A DNA stretch of 64,000 nt from Bin34 sp965219935 (GTDB lineage: Bacteria > Chloroflexota > Anaerolineae > Caldilineales > Caldilineaceae), in assembly GCA_965219935.1 (NCBI GenBank), contig CBDCOU010000003.1, positions 2,480,001 to 2,544,000 of the forward strand. Direction: 5' to 3'. The notes under the pieces are model-generated. The model had not been told where the DNA came from and did no database searches. It was given only the letters and a program-made list of their open reading frames with translations. Every line of letters begins with the position of its first letter. The first letter of the stretch is position 1. This document shows positions 25,818 through 35,263 of this stretch, piece by piece. Both the position numbers and the translations under genes were made by a program.

Positions 25818-26531
25818 GAGGGTTGGGATCTGTTTCAGCAGTTTTTATGTGAAGATACCGCGTTTGGATGCCTCCGGGTGCCCTCTGCCATGATACGCAG
25901 GCCCGCGGTCATTCCGAGTCCCCCGCTTCGCAGCCGGTTCCAATCCCGTTTTTTCGACTGGATTCAGCGGCTCCGCGCTACAGGGCCCCCTGCATCTGCC
26001 GGATGAAGACCCAGTGCGGTCCCATATTTCTACTTGGAGACTGCAAAAGCCTTGTCGCCCAAACTGAGAGCGACCCAAACAGAGGTGCCGGAAGCCCATT
26101 CCAGCGGGGTTGCCCATTGTGGCATACCACCGGACAGTGATCGTTTGGCAGCCGTCAAGAACGGCCCCGGCCTTGCCGGTGTGACTGGCGCAACACGGCG
26201 AGGATTCGACTCGGACGGCCGATTTCCGCGGCGTGCGGTACATCAACGGCTGCCGCAGGATCGGGTGAAAAAGGAGCTGTCAGCCCTCATTTACAATTGG
26301 CTCTTAGGATGCTGGCCGATACCTTCGCCTGTGCGCATGGTCCCGGTTCCTGATCCGACAGCCGGGCACTGTGCCAGACTCTGATCGCCTGGTCCATGTA
26401 CTTCCCGCAGAGACCAAGGTGGATCGCCGCAGTGCAACACGGAAGCATATGGCAAACCATCCGCCGCGGCCTGGAAGCGGAACAGACTTCTGCAGGTTCA
26501 AGGTGCAACAGGCGATGAGGAAAAGCCACGC
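25818..26531. other. Divergent 714-bp region upstream of the ABC permease operon; no gene
   Basis: No open frame here has family features. A T-loop-like GGTTCCAATCCCG with flanking GC-rich arms occurs near 25931, but a full tRNA cloverleaf cannot be built. The promoters for the ADC-like gene (minus strand) and the permease operon (plus strand) should lie here. Operator symmetry is not obvious. Confidence 0.4.
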
Positions 26532-27539
26532 ATGACCAACCGTCTCGCTCCGTCTCACCCCGAGGGTGCGGAGCCGTCGTCCGGCGGCCCGCGCATCCGG
26601 GCGGTTTGGCGCGCCCTGATGGGGCACACCGCCCCGGCCGGCGTGGTGGTACAGGACCATCGGCGCGAACGTCTCATGTCGTGGCTGTTCATTGCCCCGG
26701 CCCTGCTGTTTTTGCTTCTGACCTCCGTGTATCCCTTGCTCTACAGCCTGCGTCTCAGTTTCTTTTCCTGGAACATGAGCGTGCCCAACAGCCAGCCTGT
26801 TTTCGTTGGCCTCCGCAACTACACGCGCCTCTTCTCCGATCCCGTCTTCCAATCCAGCCTGAAAACGACACTGATCTTTGTCGTGTCCGCCGTCACCCTT
26901 GAATTCCTGCTGGGGATGGCGCTGGCCCTGCTGGTAACCTCCCGCATCCGCGTTGTGGGCCTGATTCGAACCCTCCTGCTGGTGCCCCTGATGATGACGC
27001 CCGTTGTGGCCGGCGTGCTGTGGCGGACCCTGTACCATTCCACCTATGGAGCCATCAACTACTTCATCGGCTTGATTGGCATCCCGCCCCAGACCTGGAC
27101 CGGAAACCCGGAACAGGCCTTGGCGGCAGTAATCACGGTTGAGATTTGGCAGCAGATGCCCGTGGTCATCTTCATCCTGGCTGCCGGCATCCAGTCCCTG
27201 CCTCTGGACTTCCACAAGGCGGCCCGCGTGGACGGTGCCTCGGCCTGGCAGATCTTCCGCGAAATCACGCTGCCCCTGCTCAAGCCGGTCATTCTGGTGG
27301 TCCTGCTCCTGCGCATCATGGATGCCTTTCGCATCTTTGACGTTATCTACACGCTGACGTTCGGGGGGCCGGGCCGTGTCACGGAAGTACTCTCCATTCT
27401 GATCTACAAGAATGGCCTGCAATTCTTCCAGATTGGCAAGGCCAGTGCCATGTCCTGGCTCTTCCTGCTCTTCATTTTTGTGATTGCGATCTTCTTCATC
27501 CGCGAGCTGCAGGGACGCGAACAGGAAGGAGACGCCTAA
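26532..27539 (+). CDS. Sugar ABC transporter permease (MalF/UgpA type)
   Basis: This is 335 residues. After a hydrophilic N-terminal segment there are six predicted membrane helices, the first in 'WLFIAPALLFLLLTSVYPLL'. The cytoplasmic EAA loop is 'DFHKAARVDGASAWQIF' then 'ITLPLLKPV'. It forms half of the inner-membrane channel with the next gene product. Its stop (TAA) is immediately followed by the ATG of the second permease, so the pair is translationally coupled. Confidence 0.95.
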   Translation: MTNRLAPSHPEGAEPSSGGPRIRAVWRALMGHTAPAGVVVQDHRRERLMSWLFIAPALLFLLLTSVYPLLYSLRLSFFSWNMSVPNSQPVFVGLRNYTRLFSDPVFQSSLKTTLIFVVSAVTLEFLLGMALALLVTSRIRVVGLIRTLLLVPLMMTPVVAGVLWRTLYHSTYGAINYFIGLIGIPPQTWTGNPEQALAAVITVEIWQQMPVVIFILAAGIQSLPLDFHKAARVDGASAWQIFREITLPLLKPVILVVLLLRIMDAFRIFDVIYTLTFGGPGRVTEVLSILIYKNGLQFFQIGKASAMSWLFLLFIFVIAIFFIRELQGREQEGDA

Positions 27540-28394
27540 ATGGCCGCCGTACGTACCTTTGTTTCGCAGCAGCGTCCGGGCAGGCTGCTGCTGTACCTGG
27601 TCACGGCTGCAGTCCTGGTGGCTGTGGCGTTTCCGGCCTATTGGTTGGTAACCACGGCCTTCAAATATGAAGTCGATACCATCGTCTCGCCTCCGATCAT
27701 CCTGCCCCTGCGCGGTACCCTGCGCAATTTCACGGATGTGCTCCGGGTGGAACACATCGGGCAGTTCTTTCTCAATAGTGCCCTCATTGCCCTGGTCAGT
27801 ACCGGCCTGGGGGTGCTGCTCGGTTCCATGGCGGCCTACGCCCTGTCCAAGGTTTACATGGCCTATCGCATCCGGCAGGTCATCATGATCTGGATCCTGA
27901 TTGTGCGCATCTTCCCGCCCATCACCACCGCCATTCCGTATTTCGTGATCATTCGCGGCCTGAACCTGTCCGACACCCATGTGGCCCTGATCCTGACCCA
28001 CACCGCGTTCACGCTGCCCTTCGTCATCTGGCTCATGCTGGGCTTTTTCCAGGATTTGCCCGATGCCATCGACAAGGCGGCCGTCATGGACGGCTGTTCG
28101 CTGTGGCAGCGCTTTTGCCAGATTACGTTGCCGCTAGCCCTGCCCGGAATCGCCGTGACCGCGATCTTCACGTTCATCTACTCCTGGAACGAATTCCTGT
28201 ACGCCTCGATGCTGACCTCGCGCACGGCCAAGACCCTGCCGGTGGTCATCGCCGGCTACATGTCCGACAAGTTCCTGCGCTGGGGCGAGATGTCGGCCCT
28301 GGCGGCCATGATGGTGGTGCCGGTCATGATCTTCGCCGGCCTCACCCAACGGTATCTGGTCCGGGGCCTTACGTTCGGCGCCGTCAAGGAATAG
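27540..28394 (+). CDS. Sugar ABC transporter permease (MalG/UgpE type)
   Basis: This is 284 residues with six membrane segments, starting 'LLLYLVTAAVLVAVAFPAYW'. The EAA loop 'LPDAIDKAAVMDGCSLWQRF' contacts the ATPase, and the C-terminus 'LTQRYLVRGLTFGAVKE' is typical of the MalG/UgpE group. It begins at the base after the stop of the first permease and is followed by the ATPase gene after 19 bp. Confidence 0.95.
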   Translation: MAAVRTFVSQQRPGRLLLYLVTAAVLVAVAFPAYWLVTTAFKYEVDTIVSPPIILPLRGTLRNFTDVLRVEHIGQFFLNSALIALVSTGLGVLLGSMAAYALSKVYMAYRIRQVIMIWILIVRIFPPITTAIPYFVIIRGLNLSDTHVALILTHTAFTLPFVIWLMLGFFQDLPDAIDKAAVMDGCSLWQRFCQITLPLALPGIAVTAIFTFIYSWNEFLYASMLTSRTAKTLPVVIAGYMSDKFLRWGEMSALAAMMVVPVMIFAGLTQRYLVRGLTFGAVKE

Positions 28395-28413
28395 CACATT
28401 CGGGATATCGACC

Positions 28414-29541
28414 ATGGCCCAGATCCGTTACCAACATGTCGGCAAGCGCTTCGGAGCCGTACAGGCGCTGGAGGACCTGAACCTGGTCGTTGAGGACCGG
28501 GAGTTTGTGACGCTGGTGGGGCCCAGTGGCTGTGGCAAATCCACCACCCTGAACCTGACCGCCGGCCTGGAGGATCCCAGCCAAGGCGAGATTTACATCG
28601 ACGACCAGTTGGTCAATGCGGTGCCGCCAGGCAAGCGGGACATCGCCATGGTGTTCCAGAGCTACGCGCTGTACCCCCACAAGACCGTGCGGGACAACAT
28701 TGGCTTTGGGCTCAAGGTGCGCAAGATGCCGCGGGCGGAAATCGAGAGCCGCGTGCAGCAGGCGGCACAGTCCCTGGAGATTGACCACCTGCTGGATCGG
28801 AAGCCGCGCCAGTTGAGCGGAGGCCAACGGCAGCGGGTCGCATTGGGACGGGCGATCACCCGCAACCCCAAGGCGTTCCTGCTGGACGAACCACTCAGCA
28901 ACCTGGACGCCAAACTGCGCATCCAAATGCGGGCCGAACTGAAACTACTCTTCGCGCGGGTGGAGGGTACAGTACTCTATGTCACCCATGATCAGGCCGA
29001 GGCCATGACGCTCAGTGACCGGGTGGTGGTCATGCACCAGGGGCAGGTGCAGCAGGTAGGGCCTCCGCTGGAGGTATACAACCGGCCGCGGAACCTGTTT
29101 GTAGCCGGCTTTCTGGGCAGTCCCAACATGAACTTCCTGGATTGCCACCTGCATGTCCGGGAGGGATTGTGGCAAGTGCAGGGAGAAGACCTGCCGGAGG
29201 GGGCGCTGACCCTGACCGAAGCCGATCTGGAAGCCATGGATCTGCTGGCCCACCGGGACCGGCTTCAGGGAGCGGCTATTCTGGGTATCCGGCCGGAAGA
29301 CATCGCCTTTGGTCCCCGGGCGGAAACCGACACCGCAGGTTCCGGCCTGCCCTGCCAGGTGATTGTGGTGGAACCCATGGGTTCCATGAACATCTTGGTG
29401 GTGGCCCTGGGCCGGCAGCGTCTCATGGTCAGCACGGGCCCCGACCAGGATGTCCGGGCCGGGGAGCAGGGCTGGCTGACGTTCAACCGGGCCAAGCTGC
29501 ATTTCTTCCACAGGGACACCGAACTCAACCTGCGGACCTGA
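28414..29541 (+). CDS. ABC transporter ATP-binding protein (UgpC/MalK/MsmK type)
   Basis: This is 375 residues. Walker A 'VGPSGCGKSTTLNL', Q-loop 'MVFQSYALYPHKTV', signature 'QLSGGQRQRVALGRA', Walker B 'AFLLDEPLSNLDAKLR' and switch His 'LYVTHDQAEAMT' are all intact. The C-terminal TOBE region ('GIRPEDIAF') places it in the carbohydrate-importer MalK/UgpC group. It powers import by the two permeases just upstream. The expected partner binding protein is the Tat lipoprotein encoded at 23606-24949. Confidence 0.96.
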   Translation: MAQIRYQHVGKRFGAVQALEDLNLVVEDREFVTLVGPSGCGKSTTLNLTAGLEDPSQGEIYIDDQLVNAVPPGKRDIAMVFQSYALYPHKTVRDNIGFGLKVRKMPRAEIESRVQQAAQSLEIDHLLDRKPRQLSGGQRQRVALGRAITRNPKAFLLDEPLSNLDAKLRIQMRAELKLLFARVEGTVLYVTHDQAEAMTLSDRVVVMHQGQVQQVGPPLEVYNRPRNLFVAGFLGSPNMNFLDCHLHVREGLWQVQGEDLPEGALTLTEADLEAMDLLAHRDRLQGAAILGIRPEDIAFGPRAETDTAGSGLPCQVIVVEPMGSMNILVVALGRQRLMVSTGPDQDVRAGEQGWLTFNRAKLHFFHRDTELNLRT

Positions 29542-29624
29542 TATGCAACTCCTGTAGCTAATGCCTCGGCACTTCTGTGGACCGCACATTCCCTGCGGAT
29601 GCGGGACTGTTCACGGATGTCTGG

Positions 29625-29646
29625 CAAACAAGCTCAAGCCTGTTTG
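29625..29646. terminator. Stem-loop between the ABC operon and the RCC1 gene
   Basis: CAAACA-AGC, a TCAA loop, and GCC-TGTTTG pair with one mismatch between converging genes. The same sequence in diverged form (CAACAAGATCAAGCCTGTT) sits next to the RCC1 remnant near 42400, showing that the duplication carried this 3' flank. Confidence 0.5.
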
Positions 29647-29677
29647 TTGTGAGCGCGCATCCCGCTGGCGCTAAATC

Positions 29678-31678
29678 TCAAGCACCAACCCGACAGGCAA
29701 GCAACTCGTCCGTCTTTTCGTTGCAGGGTTGAAAGATTTCGTCAGCACCGGCGGCAAAGGTTCCGTCCGGCGGCGTGGCCTGACCATATTCGTTGTTGCC
29801 CCAGCAGGTAAGGGTGCCGTCCGTCCGCACGCCGCAAGTGTGGGCATCTCCGGCACTGACGGTGGCGAAGGTTCCGTCCGGTGGCGTGGCCTGACCAGAG
29901 TAGTCGCTACCCCAACAAGCGAGTGTGCCATCCATCCGCACCGCACAGGTGTGATAGGCCCCGACACCAACGACCGCGAAGGTTCCGTCCGGTGGCGTGG
30001 TCTGACCAGACTCGTTATCGCCCCAACAGGCGAGGGTGTCATCCGTTCTCACCCCACAGGTGTGGCGTGTACCGGCCCTGACGTGGGTGAAGGTTCCGTC
30101 GGGCGGCGAGGCCCGACCATACTCGTGATCGCCCCAGCAAACGAGGGTGCCATCCGTTCGTACACCGCAGGTATGCCAGAACCCGGCACCAACGGCCGCG
30201 AAGGTCCCGCCCGGCGGTGAGATTTGTCCAGCCTTGCCCCAGCAGGCAAGGGTGCCGTCCATCCGCACACCACAAGTGTGATCGTATCCGACACTAACGC
30301 CGGCGAAGGTGCCGCCCGGTGGCGTGGCTTGCCCATACGCGTTCCGGCCCCAGCAGGCGAGAGTGCCATCCATCCGCACACCACAGGTGTGATAGTACCC
30401 GGCACTGACGGTGGTGAAGGTGCCGCCCGGCGGCGTGGCCCGACCATACTCGTCATCACCCCGGCAGACAAGAGTGCCATCCATCCGCACTGCACAGGTG
30501 TGACGGAACCCGGCACTGACGGCGGCGAAGGTGCCGCCCGGCGGTGTGGACTGATCATGCTCGTTATAGCCCCAACAGGCTGGTGTCCCGTCCGTTCGCA
30601 CCCCACAGGTGTGGGATCCCCCGGCATTGACGGTGGCGAAGGTGCCGCCCGGCGGCGTGGCCTGTCCATATCGGTTATCACCCCAGCAGGCGAGAGTGCC
30701 GTCCACCCGCACGCCACAGGTATGCCAATATTCAGCACTGATGGCGTCAAAGATTCCCTCCGGCGGGGTGGCCCGCCCATAGAAGTCATCGCCCCAACAG
30801 GCGAGGGTGCCGTCCGGCCGCATCCCGCAGGTGTGATGGGCACCGGCACTGACAGCGGTGAAGACTCCGCTCGGTGGCGTGGCCTGCCCAAACGCGTCAT
30901 CACCCCAGCAGGCAGGAGTCCCGTCTGTCCGCACCCCACAGGTGTGGGATCCCCCGGTACTGAAGGTGGCGAAGATTCCCCTTGGTGGCGTGGCCTGCCC
31001 AAATTCGTTCCAGCCCCAGCAGGCAAGAGCACCGTCCATCCGCATCCCGCAGGTGTGGGTCCCTCCGGCACTGACGGCGGCGAAGGTTCCCGCCGGCGGC
31101 GTAGCCTGTCCAAATTCGTTCCAGCCCCAGCAGGCAAGAGTACCGTCCGACTGTACTCCACAGGTGTGATAGGCACCGGCACTGACGGCGGTGAATGCTC
31201 CATCCAGCAACGCGACCTTCCCATACTCGTCATCGCCCTGGCAGGCCAGGATACGGTCCGCCTGCACACCGCAGGTGTGGGCTGGCTTGGCATTGACGGC
31301 GGAACTGACCCGTTCCACCATATGGTCCTCCAAGGCGTGTCCCGGGATTTCCGGGACTGCATCCCACAGGCGGGCAATGTGGTTGTCACTGCCCCAAGCG
31401 TAAACTTGCCTGGCCGAGCTGAATGCCATGCTCGTCATGGTTCCCTTGTGGCCTGCGAAAGGGAACCCGCCTTCACGGGTGTGGTCATCAGACAAGCCGA
31501 TTTCCATATTGTCCCCAACCATCAAGCGAGCGTCTTCCGATGAAGACTGCCCGGAGGCAACCAGACCTCGATCCGGACGAGCCGGGACCCCGTCCGGCAT
31601 GGCCCCGGCCCAATTAGGCGATGCCAGGACAATAAGCAGACACAGGCCCACGGCCAGTGCCCTGGTCAGGCTCTTCAC
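29678..31678 (-). CDS. Secreted RCC1-repeat protein with an N-terminal WD40-like unit
   Basis: This is 666 residues from GTG 31678, chosen because AGGAGG lies 6 bases upstream and a signal peptide starts at once ('VKSLTRALAVGLCLL', cleavage after 'NWAGA'). The leader is nearly that of the WD40 proteins at 43-51 kb. Residues about 74-107 form one WD40-like unit ('FAGHKGTMTSMAFSS' then 'NHIARLWD'). From about 127 to the end there are 14 RCC1/BLIP-II-like units of about 37 residues, with pattern 'VSAGxxHTCGVRxDGTLACW' then 'GxNxxGQATPPxGTFA'. Such units build a seven-bladed propeller or stacked beta-sheet, usually for protein binding. Cys pairs in each unit suggest an oxidising, extracellular setting. 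It converges with the ABC operon. The binding partner is unknown. Confidence 0.88.
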   Translation of the reverse strand: MKSLTRALAVGLCLLIVLASPNWAGAMPDGVPARPDRGLVASGQSSSEDARLMVGDNMEIGLSDDHTREGGFPFAGHKGTMTSMAFSSARQVYAWGSDNHIARLWDAVPEIPGHALEDHMVERVSSAVNAKPAHTCGVQADRILACQGDDEYGKVALLDGAFTAVSAGAYHTCGVQSDGTLACWGWNEFGQATPPAGTFAAVSAGGTHTCGMRMDGALACWGWNEFGQATPPRGIFATFSTGGSHTCGVRTDGTPACWGDDAFGQATPPSGVFTAVSAGAHHTCGMRPDGTLACWGDDFYGRATPPEGIFDAISAEYWHTCGVRVDGTLACWGDNRYGQATPPGGTFATVNAGGSHTCGVRTDGTPACWGYNEHDQSTPPGGTFAAVSAGFRHTCAVRMDGTLVCRGDDEYGRATPPGGTFTTVSAGYYHTCGVRMDGTLACWGRNAYGQATPPGGTFAGVSVGYDHTCGVRMDGTLACWGKAGQISPPGGTFAAVGAGFWHTCGVRTDGTLVCWGDHEYGRASPPDGTFTHVRAGTRHTCGVRTDDTLACWGDNESGQTTPPDGTFAVVGVGAYHTCAVRMDGTLACWGSDYSGQATPPDGTFATVSAGDAHTCGVRTDGTLTCWGNNEYGQATPPDGTFAAGADEIFQPCNEKTDELLACRVGA

Positions 31679-32056
31679 GGACAACCTCCTCAACCGGAAA
31701 CCGTTTGGTACAGAGACCTCCAGCCACCGAAACGCCATGTCTTTCAATGCCAATGGAGTTGACACCTTGGGCATTGTTTCAAATTTGTTGGCGGGGTCCA
31801 AGTCCGGCCTCCTTTGTGGTCCACCGGTCTGGAGACCGTCAGCCGCGTTCATTGCACGTGCAGCTCCGACGGAGTGGCTAATCCTGTCTCCGTCGGTCCA
31901 CGATGCGGTGGGACAACTGATGGTACAGGGCAAAATCGGGTTCGGCCTGCCGTCCCGGCACCCGCAGACTGGTGCACGCCGTGCGCCGGTTGGGAGCCAG
32001 TACGGTACCGATCAGCAGTGGCCGGGGCGATAGGAGTATGCTGACGGCACCTGATT
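31679..32056. other. Divergent region between the RCC1 and LRR genes; repeat copy
   Basis: No gene is supported. The long upstream open frame of the RCC1 gene crosses it, but the GTG 31678 start with its ribosome-binding site and signal peptide is preferred. It contains a minus-strand copy of the dispersed repeat at about 31769-31800. Confidence 0.45.
31769..31800 (-). repeat. Dispersed intergenic repeat, copy 5
   Basis: On the minus strand it reads GACCCCGCCAACAAATTTG followed by AAACAATGCC, a diverged copy of the element seen at 18.5-19.9 kb. Confidence 0.5.
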
Positions 32057-35000
32057 GTGTCCTCATCAGGTACCTCCATGTCCGTACACACACCGCCGTC
32101 TTCACCGGAAGCCATCGCGTCAGGCCCCCCGGGCACCTGGTCCGATCATCCAGGAGAGATGGCGCAGTGCTTGCAGGCGGTGTTCCCCTTTCGGAAGACG
32201 CACCGACAGGCCGTGGCCCACGACGAAGGCATGTTCAACACGGTGCCGCGCAAGAACAGCTGGCAGTTGACCAAGGTCCGCGGCGAAGCCAACCCCTACG
32301 ACTTCCAGCACCCGCCGGATCGTTCCAACTGGTCGTCGGATGCGGTCCGGGATGCCTTCCAGGCCCATAGGGTAATACCGCTGCTGCTCTGTATGTGCCT
32401 GGGGTGGCTGTGGGGTGCTGTCCCCGTTGTCGCCCAGGACGAAGCCCCCTCGCCTGCAGCCGAAGTTTCGGGCCCCTACCGCAACCTGACGGAACATCAC
32501 GCCGGCACCTTCCACTTGAAGCGGGAAGGGGACGCAGTGTACGCGACGTTCCGCACGGACCGTTCGCCGGTGCAGCACTTTGCCCGGCAACAGCCAGAGG
32601 TGCTGTTCACCGTGCCCGAAGGTTTCCGCCCCCCCGTGGCCGTCACCTGGGAGGTCAGCGCCGAGACGGTGCAGGAGGATGGCACGCCCCATCCCCAGCA
32701 TGTCGACCGCCGAGTGTTCCGGGTACGCGTGGACCCGGAGGGCCGAGTGCGCTACGTGGACGATCCGGGCGTGGACAGAGTGGGCTATCTCCGGTATCAC
32801 ACGATGTTGGCCTGGCCGCTGGCCGGCACCGAACCCCGGCTGTGCGAACGCCATCGAAAGATTAGGGAAGGCATCCTGGCAGCCGTGCAGATCCTGGAGG
32901 ACGCCACGCTGCCCTGTTCGCTGGTGGACTGGAGCCATCTGGCCCGCATTCAGACCCTCTCCCTTGCCCTACCAGTGCCCCTTGATACGGATACTGAGTG
33001 GCATGTTCTGTTGGGCCTGACCAACCTCGCCACGTTGCAGTTGCAGTCATGGTCGGAATCCGGATGGCCAGTGGCCGAAGACACCTACCTCACCCAGTTG
33101 CTGATCCACACTCCCAGGTTGAAGACACTGAGCGTCAAGGGCCCCGGTTTGAGCGTGTCGGCCGATTTGCTTCAATTCACCCCCGAATTGGAAGCCTTGC
33201 ATCTGGATCTCGGAGGCTGGGGGAAGGAGTTGGTCCCGCTGCTGGACCATGTGCCCCGCTTGACGCAATTGACTGTCAAGGACGGTCTGGCACCCTGTGC
33301 CTCGCCAAACCTGCTGGCAGCAGTCCCGCGTCTGACGCGCCTGACGCGCTTGGCCGTGCGCATGGTCGCGGATACCGAAGCGCTCGCCTGCCTGCGTACT
33401 ACCTTGGACCAACTGGCTTTAGACCTGAAGGAACTGGAAGTTGAACTTCTGACATTACGGGACTTGAACGTCGAGATCTTGCCAAGCCTGCCGCAACTCA
33501 CCCATCTGACCCTGGATGTGAAAGGCATGGTCACCCTACCTCAACAGCTGCTGGTCAAGACCCCCGAGTTGACCCACCTCACATTGCGTGACGACACCTA
33601 TGACGGACGATCAGAGGCGACCTTTGCGCTCCCCACTGGTTTCTTCGCCCACACACCCCACCTGACTTCCCTTTCCTTGAACATAACTCGCCTTATCGAT
33701 TTGTCCCCCGACTTGCTGAAACCTATTCCGGAACTCCGGCGGATGCAGATCGACACACAGGACTCGGCCTCCCTGACAGCCTTGTTCATGGAGCAGGTGA
33801 CGGAGTTGCGTGTGGACACGGGGTTTCTGGATCTGCCAGAAGATTTCCCAACGCGCTTGCCGCACTTGAAAGTCCTGCATCTCGATGTCCAAAACCTGGC
33901 TTTGCCGGAGAACTTCCTGACCCATGCGGAACGCCTGGAAGTCCTGCACCTGAATGCCCAAACCAGGAAGTCCTTGCCTGCTAACTTCCTAACCTACGCG
34001 CCGCGTCTAACCGATCTTTACCTGCGCATGCCTTTGCTACCGGCCTTGCCGCCAACGTTTCTGGTCCATGCACCACTCTTGGAGACCATGGAACTCGAAG
34101 CCGGACACGGTATCGTCGGAAACTTTGCCAAATGCAATCAAAACCCACCCGGGCCGAGGGAGTTCCCCGAACACTTCCTGTCCCATACACCACGTCTGGT
34201 CGAATTAACCCTGCGAGTGCCGATGCTCAAGGCCTTGCCTCCCTCCTTCCTGGGCCATGCGCCGCTGCTGCAAAAAATGGAAGTGGATTACGCCTACGGC
34301 GGCTACTGTTTCAGGTACGGGCACGAAGGCCTGCTAAAGGTAGTTATGCCGCTTCGGTCTCTGCCGGTGAATTTCCTGACACACGCTCCCAATCTTCGGC
34401 ATCTCAACTTGCAAGCCGGTTATGTCAATGAAATGCCTTCCGATTTTCTGTCCCATGCCCCCAAACTCCGGTACCTGAATCTGGATGCCAACGGCATGTC
34501 CGCGCTCCCAACCGACTTTCTCGCCCGGCATCCGGGGCTGGAGACGGTCCGGCTCCAAGCCAACGGCATTTCATCACTGCCCCACGGGTTTCTGTCCCAA
34601 TCCCCCAACCTGGTTTCGATAACGTTGGACCTGCGGCAGGTGGATGCATTGCCCGAACACTTTCTCGCAAACATCCCTCGCCTCCACGAGGTGGAGATCG
34701 ACGTGCATCAGGCCAAGACACTCCCTCCAACCTTTTTGGCGCACGCACCCCATCTGCGCTTCCTGAATTTGCGCGCACACAGCCTGACAGCCTTGCCCCC
34801 GGATTTGCTGACCCATGCGCCCCGGATCCAGACCCTGGGATTGGCCATGCCGCTGCTTGAACCGACATTGACTCCGGAACACCACCTTTGGCCAACCCTT
34901 CAGAACACCAGCTATCGCGTGAAAGTGTCCCAGCCGGATTCTTTGATTTTCACGAATCCCGACGGCCCGTTGGAGTGCTCGGGACGACCGACCGTTCAGC

Positions 35001-35263
35001 AAGGGAGCATTCTGGAGGTTGAAGGACGGGAACAAGACGACGAAGGGCGCAACCTGTTGCGGGTTCGATTTTGGCGGAATCGCGAGTTCTTCGCATTTGA
35101 CTTCCGGCACTATTGCACATTCTTTATCGATGCCCGTTTTACGACTCCGACCTTGGATGTCTGTGCAGCCTTTCGGGAACCGGAGGCGTGTGAACCAATC
35201 AGGAATCGATACACCACCCTTCCCGCCCTTCCGGTCGACAATGGTGGAGACTTTAGAGGATAG
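32057..35263 (+). CDS. LRR protein 1: shared WD40-tail domain, LRR cap and leucine-rich repeats
   Basis: This is up to 1068 residues. A hydrophobic leader ('VIPLLLCMCLGWLWGAVPVV') lies at residues 106-126, oddly far inside. The first 100 residues look unrelated to the rest and the true start is uncertain (ATG 32231 is another candidate). Residues 141-258 are homologous to the C-terminal domain of the three WD40 proteins ('FTVPEGFRPP', 'RVDPEGRVRYVDDPGVD'). Residues about 260-305 are the LRR N-cap ('LCERHRKIREGILAAV', 'LPCSLVDWSHLARIQTL'). Then come about 24-residue LRRs of the form 'LPxxFLxHAPxLxxLxLxxx'. The last 110 residues form a separate Cys-containing beta domain. It is probably exported and adhesive; the function is inferred from domains only. 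Confidence 0.82.
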   Translation: MSSSGTSMSVHTPPSSPEAIASGPPGTWSDHPGEMAQCLQAVFPFRKTHRQAVAHDEGMFNTVPRKNSWQLTKVRGEANPYDFQHPPDRSNWSSDAVRDAFQAHRVIPLLLCMCLGWLWGAVPVVAQDEAPSPAAEVSGPYRNLTEHHAGTFHLKREGDAVYATFRTDRSPVQHFARQQPEVLFTVPEGFRPPVAVTWEVSAETVQEDGTPHPQHVDRRVFRVRVDPEGRVRYVDDPGVDRVGYLRYHTMLAWPLAGTEPRLCERHRKIREGILAAVQILEDATLPCSLVDWSHLARIQTLSLALPVPLDTDTEWHVLLGLTNLATLQLQSWSESGWPVAEDTYLTQLLIHTPRLKTLSVKGPGLSVSADLLQFTPELEALHLDLGGWGKELVPLLDHVPRLTQLTVKDGLAPCASPNLLAAVPRLTRLTRLAVRMVADTEALACLRTTLDQLALDLKELEVELLTLRDLNVEILPSLPQLTHLTLDVKGMVTLPQQLLVKTPELTHLTLRDDTYDGRSEATFALPTGFFAHTPHLTSLSLNITRLIDLSPDLLKPIPELRRMQIDTQDSASLTALFMEQVTELRVDTGFLDLPEDFPTRLPHLKVLHLDVQNLALPENFLTHAERLEVLHLNAQTRKSLPANFLTYAPRLTDLYLRMPLLPALPPTFLVHAPLLETMELEAGHGIVGNFAKCNQNPPGPREFPEHFLSHTPRLVELTLRVPMLKALPPSFLGHAPLLQKMEVDYAYGGYCFRYGHEGLLKVVMPLRSLPVNFLTHAPNLRHLNLQAGYVNEMPSDFLSHAPKLRYLNLDANGMSALPTDFLARHPGLETVRLQANGISSLPHGFLSQSPNLVSITLDLRQVDALPEHFLANIPRLHEVEIDVHQAKTLPPTFLAHAPHLRFLNLRAHSLTALPPDLLTHAPRIQTLGLAMPLLEPTLTPEHHLWPTLQNTSYRVKVSQPDSLIFTNPDGPLECSGRPTVQQGSILEVEGREQDDEGRNLLRVRFWRNREFFAFDFRHYCTFFIDARFTTPTLDVCAAFREPEACEPIRNRYTTLPALPVDNGGDFRG

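Noticed and set aside
25900..25965. tRNA-like T-arm (GGTTCCAATCCCG)
   Set aside because: The acceptor, D and anticodon arms cannot be paired around it, and the T stem itself mispairs.
26304..28001. Long minus-strand open frame opposite the ABC permeases
   Set aside because: Its product is a His/Gln/Asp-rich shadow without domains, and the plus-strand permeases are unmistakable.
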